From Sphingomonas piscis (GTDB taxonomy: Bacteria; Pseudomonadota; Alphaproteobacteria; Sphingomonadales; Sphingomonadaceae), in contig NZ_CP049869.1 of assembly GCF_011300455.1 (NCBI RefSeq), positions 1,364,001-1,428,000 of the forward strand: a DNA stretch of 64,000 nucleotides, written 5' to 3'. The first letter of the stretch is position 1; each line of letters opens with the position of its first letter. The notes beneath the pieces are model-generated. The model searched no databases. It was not told the origin of the DNA and saw only the letters and a list, made by a program, of their open reading frames with translations. Position numbers and translations under genes: made by a program. Positions 1-9,407 of this stretch are shown one piece after another.

Positions 1-397
1 GTTCGCCCCAAAGGTCGGGACGCCAGGCGGCATCCACCCGCGTGCCGTGGGCGAGCAGCCACCGGCCTGCGATCGCCTCTGCCAATCGCGCACCTTTCTC
101 GCGGCTCGCAGCGGCGGCCAGATCGCGCAGCCAGGAAAAGCCCTGGAGGTGCTCGGCGAGTAGACCGTCCGTGCCGACGGCAAGGAAGTCCAGATCGGCA
201 AGGGGAAGGCTCTCGTTGCCCAACTTCAAGCGGCCGGCGAGCAGGGCCTCGCCCTTCCGACGATCGCCTGCGACATGGTCCCGCGGCACCGCTACCAGCT
301 TCAGCGGCTGACGGCCCGCGCTGGTCAGGCGGGCAAGCAGTGGACGACGGGCGAGCTTCCGGACGAGGGCGGCGTCGGCCAGCCCGCCGGCGCTCAT
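1..397 (-). CDS. Heparinase II/III family protein, N-terminal part (runs off the window)
   Basis: An open frame on the minus strand starts with ATG at 397 and stays open to base 1, giving about 132 residues. The translation contains [11 protein letters not shown] and a [13 protein letters not shown] stretch like the N-terminal helical part of heparinase II/III family proteins that sit beside rpe and rsmB in sphingomonads. The start overlaps the rpe stop (ATGA), so it is in one operon with rpe. The catalytic C-terminal part lies outside the window. The family assignment rests on the N-terminus and context only. Confidence 0.7.
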   Translation of the reverse strand, partial: MSAGGLADAALVRKLARRPLLARLTSAGRQPLKLVAVPRDHVAGDRRKGEALLAGRLKLGNESLPLADLDFLAVGTDGLLAEHLQGFSWLRDLAAAASREKGARLAEAIAGRWLLAHGTRVDAAWRPDLWGE

Positions 398-1056
398 GCC
401 TCTCCCCGAAGCGCCTTGAGATTGGCGGCGTAACGGTCGGGGCCACCGCGGAATGCTGCCGTCCCCGCCACAAGCACCGTTGCGCCGGCATCGATGACGG
501 AAGGTGCAGTTTCGGGATCGACGCCGCCGTCGACCTCCACGTCGACCGCGAGTCCCTGCTTGGCGACTCGATTGGCGATCGCTTCAACCTTTTTGAGCTG
601 GCTCGAGATGAACTTCTGCCCGGCAAAGCCCGGATTGACGCTCATCACCAGGATGAGGTCAATGTCCTCCAACACGTAATCCAGCATCTTGGCCGGGGTG
701 GCAGGGTTGAGCGACACGCCAGCCCTTTTGCCGAGCGCCTTGATGCGCTGGACGGTGCGGTGGAGATGCGGTCCCGCCTCGGGATGCACGGTGATAATGT
801 CCGCGCCGGCCTCTGCAAACGCATCCACAAAATTGTCCACCGGCGAGATCATCAGGTGGACGTCGAACGGCTTGGCGCTGTGCGGACGAAGCGCCTTCAG
901 AACGACCGGGCCGATCGTAAGGTTGGGCACAAAGTGGCCGTCCATGACATCGACATGGATCCAGTCCGCACCCGCGGCATCAATGGCGCGCACTTCCTCG
1001 CCGAGCCGCGCAAAGTCGGCGGAGAGGATGGATGCGGAGATGCGGGGACCGGCCAT
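394..1056 (-). CDS. rpe: Ribulose-phosphate 3-epimerase
   Basis: Interconverts ribulose 5-phosphate and xylulose 5-phosphate in the cytosolic pentose phosphate pathway. The 220-residue length is normal for this TIM-barrel enzyme. The signature [12 protein letters not shown] lies at residues 34-45 and carries metal-binding His and Asp; [21 protein letters not shown] and VDGGV follow in the expected order. It is transcribed after rsmB (15-bp gap) and its stop overlaps the start of the heparinase-family gene, so the three form one minus-strand operon. Confidence 0.97.
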   Translation of the reverse strand: MAGPRISASILSADFARLGEEVRAIDAAGADWIHVDVMDGHFVPNLTIGPVVLKALRPHSAKPFDVHLMISPVDNFVDAFAEAGADIITVHPEAGPHLHRTVQRIKALGKRAGVSLNPATPAKMLDYVLEDIDLILVMSVNPGFAGQKFISSQLKKVEAIANRVAKQGLAVDVEVDGGVDPETAPSVIDAGATVLVAGTAAFRGGPDRYAANLKALRGEA

Positions 1057-1071
1057 TGGCCCGATTAGACC

Positions 1072-2328
1072 TTAATATGCGTTCCGGACAAGGCGCGCGA
1101 CGAAGAAGCCGTCGAGGCCGCCCTCCGCCTCAAGCATGCCGGGAAGGATCCTGAGCCATCCCTCTAGCGACGGCTGAAGACCGGGAGGCGCCTCGGTGAT
1201 CGGCTCCAGCCGAAAATTGTGGAAGCTGGCTAGGAAAGCCTGGATCACCTGTTCGCCTTCCGCCGGTTCCAGCGAGCAAACCGCATAAACAAGCGTGCCG
1301 CCTGGCTTCAGCATCGCGGCGGCATGATCCAGAAGTTGCGCCTGAACCCGCGCGTTTTCCGCAATGATGCTCGGGCGGGCACGATAGAGCACTTCCGGGT
1401 GGCGGCGGAACGTGCCGGTGGCCGAGCAGGGCGCGTCGAGCAGGATGGCGTCATACAGCCGCGGAGGTGCCCAGGTCAGCGCGTCGGAGCAGACGAGTTC
1501 GGCAGTCAGCTTGGTCCGGGCCAAATTGTCGCGCAGTCGCGCCAGACGACTTTCGCTGCTGTCGAGCGCCGTGACGTCGTGGCCCGCGGCCGCGAGCTGC
1601 ATGGTCTTGCCGCCCGGGGCGGCACAAAGGTCCAGCACCGCTGCGGCATCCGCCGGAACGAAGCGCGCCGGCAGCGAGGCGGCGAGGTCCTGCACCCACC
1701 ATTGACCCTGGCTGAAACCGCTTAGCTCGGGAATGGCGGTGCTATTTTCCATGCGGACGTGCCTTGGGGCGAGCGAAACCCCGCTTTCCTGTTCGGCGAA
1801 GGCCTTTGCCGCCTCATCGTCGGCAAAGGTGAGATCCAGCGCTGGCCGCGCCACGATCTGCCGTCGCGCCGAGGCGACGACCTGTTCACCCCAGGCCTGC
1901 GTCCACCGATACTCGACCGCGTAAGGAAGGTGCGGTGCGTCATCGGTCGCGACGCCCTTGCGGAGCAAGGTGCCGAGAACCCCGTGAACTAGCTTGCGCG
2001 GGCCGCCATCGACCAGCGGCAGCGCGGTCGCGACCAAGGCATGCTCGGGCGTGCCGAGCCCGATCTTCTGCGCAAGGGCGAGGCGAAGTACCATTCGCGC
2101 CTTGGCATCGTCCGGCAGCCGCTTGCGGGTTGCGCTGTCGATCAGCGCGTCCAGGTCGGGGAGCCATCGCAGCGTCTCACCCGCGATGGCCGACGCCAAG
2201 GCCCGGTCGGGCGGCGACAAATCGCGCACCATCCCGGCGGCAGCCTCCAGGGTGAGCCCCCGCCGAAGCACGGCATCCAGCATCTGCAAGGCGGCGCGGC
2301 GGGCGCCCAGTCCTTCAACGCTTGGCAT
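1072..2328 (-). CDS. rsmB: 16S rRNA m5C967 methyltransferase RsmB family
   Basis: SAM-dependent rRNA cytosine-5 methyltransferase of 418 residues. The N-terminal third is an NusB-like RNA-binding domain; the C-terminal part is a Rossmann methyltransferase with motif I DLCAAPGGKTMQLA, the DAPCSATGTFRRHPEVL motif carrying the release cysteine, and YAVCSLEPAEGE carrying the catalytic cysteine. It heads the minus-strand operon with rpe downstream. A divergent DUF1674 gene starts 28 bp away, so the short gap must hold both promoters. Confidence 0.95.
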   Translation of the reverse strand: MPSVEGLGARRAALQMLDAVLRRGLTLEAAAGMVRDLSPPDRALASAIAGETLRWLPDLDALIDSATRKRLPDDAKARMVLRLALAQKIGLGTPEHALVATALPLVDGGPRKLVHGVLGTLLRKGVATDDAPHLPYAVEYRWTQAWGEQVVASARRQIVARPALDLTFADDEAAKAFAEQESGVSLAPRHVRMENSTAIPELSGFSQGQWWVQDLAASLPARFVPADAAAVLDLCAAPGGKTMQLAAAGHDVTALDSSESRLARLRDNLARTKLTAELVCSDALTWAPPRLYDAILLDAPCSATGTFRRHPEVLYRARPSIIAENARVQAQLLDHAAAMLKPGGTLVYAVCSLEPAEGEQVIQAFLASFHNFRLEPITEAPPGLQPSLEGWLRILPGMLEAEGGLDGFFVARLVRNAY

Positions 2329-2356
2329 CTACGACCCAGCGACCCATGTTGACGTC

Positions 2357-2524
2357 ATGAAACGGCCCAAACACCTCAACGCGCCCGCTTACCTCAGCAA
2401 GTCGCCGCCGGTTCCTTCCCCCGATGCACCAGCCGAGCATGGTGCGCCCGAAGGCGAGGAGCTGCGCCCCGACCCGACCCGCTACGGCGACTGGGAAAAG
2501 AAGGGCGTCGCCATCGATTTCTGA
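2357..2524 (+). CDS. DUF1674 / SDHAF4-like small protein
   Basis: A 55-residue protein starting with MKRPKHLNAPAYLSKS and ending in RYGDWEKKGVAIDF. This C-terminal motif is the hallmark of the DUF1674/SDHAF4 family. In mitochondria the relative helps flavinated SdhA assemble into succinate dehydrogenase; a similar role here is inferred. The ATG at 2357 is chosen because the recognised family region begins there. It ends 8 bp from the convergent gpsA stop. Confidence 0.9.
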   Translation: MKRPKHLNAPAYLSKSPPVPSPDAPAEHGAPEGEELRPDPTRYGDWEKKGVAIDF

Positions 2525-2532
2525 CGGGCGGT

Positions 2533-3516
2533 TCAATGCGCCTCCGGCCGCGGCGGTCGTGATAGCAATTGCTCCAGCGCCTGGGCGGCGGTCGCGCTAC
2601 CTTCAAGCAAGGCGGCGACCGCAGCGACGATCGGCATGTCGATTCCTTCCTGCTCGGCAATGCGGGCGAGCACCGGCGCAGTGAAGGCCCCCTCCGCAAC
2701 CGTTCGGCGATCGCTCATCAGTTCCGCCGCCGAGCGGCCTTCACCGATCCCCTTGCCGAGGGAAAAGTTGCGCGAGTTGGTGGAGGAGCAGGTGAGGACG
2801 AGATCGCCTAGGCCCGAGAGACCCGCCAGAGTTTCGCGGCGGGCGCCCCTAGCCAACCCGAATCGCGTCATTTCGGCGAAGCCGCGCGCGATCAATGCCG
2901 CGCGCGCATTCTGACCCAGGCCGCGTCCGTCCACCACGCCGCAGGCAATCGCCAACACGTTTTTGACCGCTCCACCGATCTCGGCACCTGTGAGGTCGTC
3001 CGTATGATAGATGCGAAAGGTTGGTTGGCCGAGCAGCTGGCGGATGCGCTCGCCACTTACCTCGTCGTCCGCAGCGAGGGTCACGGCGGTTGGCAGCCCG
3101 TCGGCAACTTCATGGGCAAAGGTCGGACCGGAGAGCACCGCCACGTGCGATTGCGGGTGAAGCTCACGGGCGACGTCATGGAGCAGTCGACCGCTTCGTT
3201 CCTCGATGCCCTTCGAACAGAGGATGAGCGTCCGATCTCCCGCCGGAGCGCTCTCCAGAACGGAGCGCATGTGCTGGGCAGGGGTGACGACGAGCCAGTG
3301 TTCGGCGCCGTCGAGATTACTCAACTGATCTGTGGCCCGGATTGCGGGGTGAAGCTGGCGGCCCGGCAGAAAGATGGGATTGGTCCCACCGGTGTTGATG
3401 CCCTCGACGACCTCCGGCTCTCGCGCCCACAGCAACACCTCATTGCCGGCACTCGCCGCAACCTGCGCCAGGGCAGTGCCCCACGCGCCGCCGCCGACCA
3501 CCCCGACCCTGCTCAT
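2533..3516 (-). CDS. gpsA: NAD(P)+-dependent glycerol-3-phosphate dehydrogenase
   Basis: Reduces dihydroxyacetone phosphate to sn-glycerol 3-phosphate for phospholipid synthesis. The 327-residue protein has the N-terminal dinucleotide-binding GGGAWGTALAQ, the SGPTFAHEVADGLPTA segment, and GGAVKNVLAIACG with the catalytic lysine. The start ATG overlaps the tsaD stop (ATGA at 3513-3516), so tsaD-gpsA is a translationally coupled pair. Length and motifs are complete. Confidence 0.97.
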   Translation of the reverse strand: MSRVGVVGGGAWGTALAQVAASAGNEVLLWAREPEVVEGINTGGTNPIFLPGRQLHPAIRATDQLSNLDGAEHWLVVTPAQHMRSVLESAPAGDRTLILCSKGIEERSGRLLHDVARELHPQSHVAVLSGPTFAHEVADGLPTAVTLAADDEVSGERIRQLLGQPTFRIYHTDDLTGAEIGGAVKNVLAIACGVVDGRGLGQNARAALIARGFAEMTRFGLARGARRETLAGLSGLGDLVLTCSSTNSRNFSLGKGIGEGRSAAELMSDRRTVAEGAFTAPVLARIAEQEGIDMPIVAAVAALLEGSATAAQALEQLLSRPPRPEAH

Positions 3517-4544
3517 GCCTTGACCCCCGCTCCGCGCACCTTTTCAGCACTTTCATCCAACGGCCAGCGCGCCCGCGCAGGCGCATCGAGACCGTCCACT
3601 AGTCCCGCTTCAAAACGCTCCGCCCCGGCCCAGGCGATCATCGCCGCATTGTCCGTGCAGAGCCAGCCAGGAGGCACGGAGAAGCCGCGTCCACGGCTGG
3701 CCGCCAACTGGGCGAGTGCGGTGCGCACTGCTCCGTTGGCGGCAACCCCGCCTGCGACGACCAAGGCCGGTGCCTCGCTGCGGTCCAAGGCACGGGCGGT
3801 GCGATCCACGAGACAGTCGATGACCGCTTGCTGAAAACTTGCAGCGATGTCCGCAGGGCGATGGAGACCGCTAGCCACCGCCCGCTGAACCGCGCTCTTC
3901 AGGCCGGCGAAAGAGAAATGCGGCTCGCTGCTGCCGAGCAGGGGACGGGGGAGCGGCACTATTGTCGGGTCACCTTCAGTCGCTAGTGTCTCAATCGCGG
4001 GCCCGCCCGGATAAGGTAGGCCGAGCAGCTTTGCGGCTTTGTCGAAGGCTTCGCCTGCCGCGTCGTCAATGGTGGTGGCTAGCCGCCGATAGTCGCCGAT
4101 GCCCCGCACCTCGAGCAATTGGCAATGTCCACCCGAAACCAGGAGCAGCAGGTAGGGAAAGCCGAGCGCGGGATCGACCAGCCGCGGGCTGAGCGCGTGT
4201 CCTTCAAGATGGTTGACGGCCACCAGGGGCTTGTTCGCGGCCAGGGCCAGACCCTTGCCGGCGAGAAGTGCCACCATGACGCCACCTATCAGTCCCGGCC
4301 CAGCAGTTGCGGCGACCGCGTCGACGTCGGCAACCCCCACGTCGGCTTCCTCGAGCACATCCCGGATCAGCTGCGGTAGGATCTCGACGTGGGCCCTGGC
4401 TGCGATCTCCGGCACGACGCCGCCAAAGGGGCGATGCGCGTCATTCTGGCCCCGCACCGCCTGCGCAAGTATGCGCCGGTCGCTGGACACCAGCGCCACC
4501 GCGCTGTCGTCGCAGGAGGACTCAAGGCCGAGGATCAGGGACAT
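3513..4544 (-). CDS. tsaD: tRNA N6-adenosine threonylcarbamoyltransferase
   Basis: Transfers threonylcarbamoyl to A37 of ANN-decoding tRNAs, working with TsaB, TsaE and TsaC. The frame is open further upstream but the ATG at 4544 gives MSLILGLESSCDDSAVAL, the conserved N-terminus, and a normal length of 343 residues. The metal-binding HLEGHALS, the LLLVSGGHCQLL strand-turn and the nucleotide-binding GVAANGAVR are present. It is divergent from hemC with a 50-bp gap and coupled to gpsA downstream. Confidence 0.96.
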   Translation of the reverse strand: MSLILGLESSCDDSAVALVSSDRRILAQAVRGQNDAHRPFGGVVPEIAARAHVEILPQLIRDVLEEADVGVADVDAVAATAGPGLIGGVMVALLAGKGLALAANKPLVAVNHLEGHALSPRLVDPALGFPYLLLLVSGGHCQLLEVRGIGDYRRLATTIDDAAGEAFDKAAKLLGLPYPGGPAIETLATEGDPTIVPLPRPLLGSSEPHFSFAGLKSAVQRAVASGLHRPADIAASFQQAVIDCLVDRTARALDRSEAPALVVAGGVAANGAVRTALAQLAASRGRGFSVPPGWLCTDNAAMIAWAGAERFEAGLVDGLDAPARARWPLDESAEKVRGAGVKA

Positions 4545-4594
4545 GGTCGAATTGGCCTTTGCCCGATGCCGGTCCATTGGACTAGGGGGGAGGC

Positions 4595-5509
4595 ATGGCA
4601 TTGAAGCTCGGGACTCGCGGTTCTCCCCTCGCCCTCGCCCAGGCACGCAAGGTGGCCTCGGCACTTGAAAGCGCCCAGCGCTGGCCCGCCGGCTATGTGG
4701 AAATCCTACCATTCACCACCAGCGGCGACAGGATCCAGGACCGGCCGCTTGCCGATGTCGGCGGCAAGGGGCTGTGGACCAAGGAACTGGACCGCGCGCT
4801 GATCGAGGGTGAGGTCCACTTCTGCGTTCATTCCATGAAGGATGTGGAGAGCGAACGCCCGCGCGAGATCCACCTGGCGTCGGTTCGGCCTCGCGGGGAC
4901 ATGCGCGACCGGCTGATCGGTGCCAACTCAATTGATGAGCTGCCGCAGGGTGCAAAAGTCGGGACCTCGTCGCCGCGCCGCGCTGCCCAGCTTCGGTCGA
5001 TGCGACCGGATCTGCAGATCGTGCCCATTCGCGGCAACGTCGAGACACGGCTCAAGAAGGTCGAGCACGGCGAGGTGGACGCCACCCTGCTCGCGTCGGC
5101 CGGGCTGAAGCGGCTCGGCATCACCGGGGTGGGAACGGCGATCCCGGTGGAGACATTGCTTCCCGCGCCGGGGCAGGCGGTGATTGGAATCGAATGCCGT
5201 ACCGATGACCACATGGTCCAAAGCGTCTTGTCGACGATCAGCAACGGCATCACCTTTGCAGCGATCAATGCGGAGCGAGCCTTTACTCGCGCGCTTGGCG
5301 GCACCTGCCATTCGCCGGTGGCGGCGCTTGCCATCTTCGACGACGGGCAGCTCAATTTCCGTGCCCAGATTTTCTCGGAGGACGGCACGGAGATAGTGGA
5401 GGATAAGGCGATCATCGATTGCGGCGATGAGAAAACGCCCGCCGAGATGGCGCGCCGCATGCTGGAAAAGGCTCCAGCATCGATCCGGAGCCTGTTTCAC
5501 CCGGCATGA
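4595..5509 (+). CDS. hemC: Hydroxymethylbilane synthase
   Basis: Polymerises four porphobilinogen units to hydroxymethylbilane in heme synthesis. The 304-residue protein has the N-terminal LGTRGSPLALAQ, FCVHSMKDVE, the arginine-rich SSPRRAAQLRSMRPD region, and LGGTCHSPVAA, where the cysteine anchors the dipyrromethane cofactor. Its stop overlaps the hemD start (ATGA), so hemC-hemD is one operon reading away from tsaD. Confidence 0.97.
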   Translation: MALKLGTRGSPLALAQARKVASALESAQRWPAGYVEILPFTTSGDRIQDRPLADVGGKGLWTKELDRALIEGEVHFCVHSMKDVESERPREIHLASVRPRGDMRDRLIGANSIDELPQGAKVGTSSPRRAAQLRSMRPDLQIVPIRGNVETRLKKVEHGEVDATLLASAGLKRLGITGVGTAIPVETLLPAPGQAVIGIECRTDDHMVQSVLSTISNGITFAAINAERAFTRALGGTCHSPVAALAIFDDGQLNFRAQIFSEDGTEIVEDKAIIDCGDEKTPAEMARRMLEKAPASIRSLFHPA

Positions 5510-6186
5510 CCCGGCTGATCGTCCTGCGCCCGGAGCCGGGTGCGTCCGAGACCGTCCGGCGTGCGCGGGAACTTGGGTTCGAGGTAATCTCCTTTCCGCT
5601 GTTCGCAATCGAGCCCGTGCCTTGGGAAGCACCGGATCCGGCCCACTTCGATGCCCTGCTGCTGACCAGCGCCAACGCCGTGCGGTTCGCGGGAGACGAT
5701 CTGCTGCGCTATCGTGGCCTCAAGACCTTGTGCGTGGGGCAGGCCACGGCGGAGAAAGCCAGAGAGGCGGGCTTCGACGTCGCAAGCGTCGGCTCGGCGG
5801 GGGTCGAGCGATTACTCGGCTCCGTCGAATCGGACCAGCGGCTGCTTCACCTGGCGGGGGAGGACCGGACGGAGCTCGGCGAGGCAAAGCAGGAGATCAC
5901 GGCCGTGGCTGTCTACCGGTCGCGCGCCTTGCCAGCGCCAGAGACTCTCCGGGAGACAGACGGAGCGATCCTGCTCGTCCATTCGCCAAGGGCCGGAAAG
6001 AGGCTCGTCGAAGTCGCCGATGAGTTGCGCGTCGATCGGTCGAGGGTGGCGCTCGCGGCGATCAGCAAGGCTGCGCTGGAGGCTTCCGGAGGAGGATGGG
6101 CAGAGACCCAAGCTGCCGACAAGCCAGACGATCCGTCATTGCTGGCCCTTGCGCGCGCCATGTGCGACAGTAGGCCCCGACCATGA
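5506..6186 (+). CDS. hemD: Uroporphyrinogen-III synthase
   Basis: Closes and inverts ring D of hydroxymethylbilane to give uroporphyrinogen III. HemD proteins are poorly conserved; this 226-residue protein begins MTRLIVLRPEPGASET and contains ALLLTSANAVRFAGD and the late LVHSPRAGKRLVEV segment, the usual landmarks of the two-lobed fold. Position right behind hemC with a 4-bp overlap makes the assignment firm. Its stop overlaps the ATG at 6183 of the next gene. Confidence 0.92.
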   Translation: MTRLIVLRPEPGASETVRRARELGFEVISFPLFAIEPVPWEAPDPAHFDALLLTSANAVRFAGDDLLRYRGLKTLCVGQATAEKAREAGFDVASVGSAGVERLLGSVESDQRLLHLAGEDRTELGEAKQEITAVAVYRSRALPAPETLRETDGAILLVHSPRAGKRLVEVADELRVDRSRVALAAISKAALEASGGGWAETQAADKPDDPSLLALARAMCDSRPRP

Positions 6187-6976
6187 ACGGCACTCGGGGA
6201 CAAATGGCTGGGCTGGCCGCCTGCTGATCGGGCTTACGCTCGTGCTGCTTGGGGCTGCCGCAAGCGTGTGGGCACTTGCGCGCTACGACCGCGCTGCAGT
6301 CTTCCTGGGCATCGCAACGGCGAAGCCGGCACCGCTCGTGAGCGCGCCCCAACCGAGCGCCGCGCCCGTCCCGGCAGCGCCTGCCCAGCCCCTGACCCCC
6401 GCCGATCAAGGGCGGGTTGCTCAACTTGAGCAACGGCTTGCGGCGGTGGAGCGCACGACCCAGATGGCTGCCGGCTCCGCAGGCCGCGCGGACGCGCTGG
6501 TGGTTGCCTTTGCCGCGCGGCGTGCCATCGATCGCGGAGTCCCGCTCGGCTTCATCGAAAATCTGCTCGTCGACCGTTTCGGCGCCCAGCATCAGCGCGC
6601 GGTCGCGACCGTCATCAGTGCGGGCCGGACGCCCGTTCGCCTGCAGCAGCTGAAGGATGAATATGCGGCGCTCGAGCCGGAGCTGCGCGGCGGCGGAGCG
6701 CGGGAAAGCTGGTGGTCAAGCTTCCGCCGCGGCTTCAGCTCCTTGCTGGAAATTCGGCATGCCGAGCAGCCGTCGGCCAAGCCTGAAACCCGCTACCTTC
6801 GCGCGTCCGACCGCTTGTCGGACGGCGACGTCGAGGGAGCGTTGGCCGAGACCATGCGCCTGCCCGGCGCCCCGGCCGCCGGAGCGTGGGTTGCCAAGGC
6901 ACGGCGATACGTCGCTTCTCACCAGGCGCTCGATGAACTTGAAGGTGCGGCACTGATGGCAGGGTCGGCGCGCTAG
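6183..6976 (+). CDS. Membrane-anchored protein after hemCD (mitofilin/COG4223-like), one-base frameshift
   Basis: The reading frame that carries the protein has no start codon before its transmembrane segment. An ATG at 6183 overlapping the hemD stop is in another frame and ends after 14 codons. Adding one G to the GGGG run at 6196-6199 joins them, giving about 264 residues beginning MNGTRGTNGWAGRLLIGLTL. The product then has one N-terminal membrane helix, a proline/alanine-rich linker, a short coiled coil and a helical C-terminal domain. In alphaproteobacteria a mitofilin-like (COG4223) protein commonly follows hemD; identity here is inferred from position and architecture. The missing base is probably a sequencing error. 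Confidence 0.75.
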
Positions 6977-6989
6977 CACGGACGCAGAG

Positions 6990-8072
6990 ATGATGATGCC
7001 ACTTCGAACCTTGCTGACGACGGCGGTGGCGACTCTCGGCACTTTGGTGAGCGCGTCGGCGGCGCCTCCTCCCAAGCCGAGCCGCTCTCTTGCGCCAAAG
7101 CCGCCGACACCGTCCGTCGCTGAGCCCGCAACTGCGCCGGCGGCGCTTCGTGATCAGCTCCGTACCATAACGCGCGCGTTCGACGGCTCGTCGGGCATCG
7201 CGATCGTGTCGCTTCGCGACGGCTGGGAAGCGAGCTGGAATGGCGACAAGCTGTTCCCGCAGCAGAGTTGCTCCAAGCTCTGGGTGGCGATCACGGCGAT
7301 GGACGCAGTGGACCGTGGGAGAATCCGGCTGTCGAACAAGGTCACGCTGACGCGCGACGACCTAACCCTGTTCCACCAGCCGATCCGGCAGAAGATCCTG
7401 ACGGGGCCTTACACCACGACCCTCGGCGCACTGCTGTTCCAGGCGGTCACTGAGAGCGACAATACTGCCAACGACCGCCTGTTGCGCGCGGTTGGAGGGT
7501 CAGAAGCCGTACGCGCCATGATCGCGCGTAAGGGCCTTGGCGCAATTCGCTTCTACGAAGGCGAGCGCAAGCTCCAGTCGCGGATCGCGGGGCTGACTTG
7601 GCAGCCGAGCTATTCCTACGGAAATGCATTCGAGACCGCGCGCGCCGCCCTGCCGATGCCAGTCAGGCAAGCTGCGTTCGATCGCTATCTTACCAACCCC
7701 TATGACGGTGCAGCGCCACGGGCGGTTGCGAATGCCCTCGCGCGCCTGAAGGCGGGACAGTTGTTGTCGCCAACCTCAACGGCGGAATTGCTGTCGATTA
7801 TGGGCAGCACCCGCACCGGCAAGCTTCGCGTGCGGGCGGGCTTGGCCCCCGGGTGGAGCTGGAATCACAAAACGGGCACTGGGCAGCAGCTTGGCGGCCG
7901 AATCGGCGGGATCAATGACATCGGCCTGCTCACGGCACCGGACGGCGCCATTTACGCGATGTCGATCATGACGGTGCCGAACAGGGCCGACGGTGGCGCA
8001 CAGGATCTTATGCAGGCCGTCGCAAGAGCGGTGATCGCCCAGCATCGCACCAGAAGGGCACGCCAAGTCTAG
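6990..8072 (+). CDS. Secreted class A beta-lactamase-fold serine hydrolase
   Basis: A 360-residue exported protein: an N-terminal signal segment ending near SASAA, then a proline-rich linker, then a class A beta-lactamase/DD-peptidase-like domain. The catalytic SxxK is SCSK, the SDN loop is ESDNTAND, and KTG is NHKTGTG. These are the three hallmark motifs, so the fold is sure; whether it hydrolyses beta-lactams or another substrate is not. It ends 5 bp before the tRNA-Gly fragment (attL) and is the last core gene before the island. Confidence 0.88.
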   Translation: MMMPLRTLLTTAVATLGTLVSASAAPPPKPSRSLAPKPPTPSVAEPATAPAALRDQLRTITRAFDGSSGIAIVSLRDGWEASWNGDKLFPQQSCSKLWVAITAMDAVDRGRIRLSNKVTLTRDDLTLFHQPIRQKILTGPYTTTLGALLFQAVTESDNTANDRLLRAVGGSEAVRAMIARKGLGAIRFYEGERKLQSRIAGLTWQPSYSYGNAFETARAALPMPVRQAAFDRYLTNPYDGAAPRAVANALARLKAGQLLSPTSTAELLSIMGSTRTGKLRVRAGLAPGWSWNHKTGTGQQLGGRIGGINDIGLLTAPDGAIYAMSIMTVPNRADGGAQDLMQAVARAVIAQHRTRRARQV

Positions 8073-8076
8073 AAAA

Positions 8077-8126
8077 TGGAGCGGGCGAAGGGATTCGAAC
8101 CCTCGACCCCAACCTTGGCAAGGTTG
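8077..8126. repeat. attL: 50-bp tRNA-Gly 3' fragment
   Basis: This is identical over 50 bp to 44519-44568. On the minus strand it reads anticodon stem-loop (CAACCTTGCCAAGGTTG), T arm (GGGTTCGAATCCC), acceptor 3' strand CGCCCGC, discriminator T and CCA. Identity stops at 8127, where the tRNA 5' half is replaced by island sequence. It marks the original chromosomal tRNA 3' end displaced by integration. Confidence 0.93.
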
Positions 8127-8230
8127 AAAGGCGGCCCATCATGATGGCCAAGACGCCTCTACGCTCCCCTATTGCATGCCTCATATTGGCCATGATGTTG
8201 CTTGCTGTTTCACTCACCGTTACCTGATCC

Positions 8231-8254
8231 GCTACCTAAATTTTGCTAGGTAGC
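8231..8254. promoter_or_regulatory. Inverted repeat just upstream of the integrase start
   Basis: GCTACCT at 8231-8237 pairs with AGGTAGC at 8248-8254 around a 10-base spacer. The right arm ends 2 bp before the GTG start, so the dyad overlaps the place where a ribosome binding site should be. It could be an operator for self-control or an RNA hairpin that limits integrase translation. Confidence 0.5.
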
Positions 8255-8258
8255 GCGT

Positions 8259-9395
8259 GTGCCAAGGTTTACCGATCAAAGTGTTCGTTCCATCAAGCCT
8301 CCGATCACTGGTCAGGCTGAGCACGCAGATGATTTGGTGCAAGGCTTGCGCCTTCGCGTAGGCGCAGGCGGACGGAAGGCTTGGATCGTCCGGACCAGAG
8401 TGGCTGGTAAGCCCACCAACAAAAAGCTTGGGACATTCCCGGTTCTCGGCGTCGCTGAAGCGCGGACAGCCGCTCGAACCTTCCTGGCGATGGCAGCTCA
8501 GCAGGGTCCGGGACGAGCCAATCACTCGTTTGGCGAGCTAGCGAAACACTGGATCGATCATGTTGCTCGCGTCAAAAACAAGAGTTGGCGCAATCAAGAA
8601 CGCCGCATAGAAATTTACCTGCTGCCGGTCTGGAAGGATCGTGAGCTAAGTTCCATACGCCGCTCGGATGTCCGGGACCTCGTTGATGGGATTGAGGGGG
8701 AGGTGGCACCCGGCCGTGCTCTTGCGATGGCAAAGACATTGTTCCGGTACGCTCTGACTCGAGATTGGATCGATGCGTCTCCGGCTGACGGGATTCCGGC
8801 CCCTAGGGCAGACACACCTCGGGATCGCTTCCTGCGCATGGATGAGGTGCATCGGGTCTACATAGCCGCGGATCTGCTCGGCTATCCCTTTGCTGGCTTC
8901 ATCAAAATGCTCCTTCTCACGGGACAGCGCCGGACCGAGGTAGCCGCAATGCGCTGGGATCAAATCGATCTAGACACTTCCTCTTGGATCCTCTCAAGAG
9001 AAGAGACGAAGTCGGCCCGGCAACACCTTGTTCCACTGTCGCAATTAGCTCGGGAGGTGCTTCGCGCCACACCGCGGCTCGGGCCGTACGTATGGACGAG
9101 CGACGGTCAGACGCACGTAAAGGGGTTCAGCAAGGCGAAGGCTGCACTTGATCGTTTTCTAGCTTCTGAAAATGCGGGCGATATCAAGCCCTGGCGCCTA
9201 CATGACCTAAGACGTTCGGTCGCCACTCACCTAGTTCGGCTGGGGACCTCTGAAGTGGTTGTAGGGCGTATACTCAACCACGCGGCTCGAGGTGTTACCG
9301 CCCGAACATACGCCCTACACAGCTACGAGCCTGAAAAGCGGAAAGCACTTGAGCAGTGGTCTGCTGAGATCCTGCGACTTCTACCTCAATCCTAG
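8259..9395 (+). CDS. P4-type tyrosine integrase
   Basis: Site-specific recombinase expected to insert and excise the island at tRNA-Gly. The 378-residue protein has an N-terminal arm-binding DUF4102-type domain (FTDQSVRSIKP, then LRLRVGAGGRKAW), a core-binding domain, and a C-terminal catalytic domain with TGQRRTEVAAMRW (first Arg), HDLRRSVATH (His-x-x-Arg) and LNHAARGVTARTYALHSY (His and nucleophile Tyr). The start is GTG at 8259, giving VPRFTDQS. It starts 133 bp inside attL and reads into the island. All catalytic residues are present, so it is probably active. Confidence 0.96.
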   Translation: MPRFTDQSVRSIKPPITGQAEHADDLVQGLRLRVGAGGRKAWIVRTRVAGKPTNKKLGTFPVLGVAEARTAARTFLAMAAQQGPGRANHSFGELAKHWIDHVARVKNKSWRNQERRIEIYLLPVWKDRELSSIRRSDVRDLVDGIEGEVAPGRALAMAKTLFRYALTRDWIDASPADGIPAPRADTPRDRFLRMDEVHRVYIAADLLGYPFAGFIKMLLLTGQRRTEVAAMRWDQIDLDTSSWILSREETKSARQHLVPLSQLAREVLRATPRLGPYVWTSDGQTHVKGFSKAKAALDRFLASENAGDIKPWRLHDLRRSVATHLVRLGTSEVVVGRILNHAARGVTARTYALHSYEPEKRKALEQWSAEILRLLPQS

Positions 9396-9407
9396 GCAGC
9401 AAAAACA

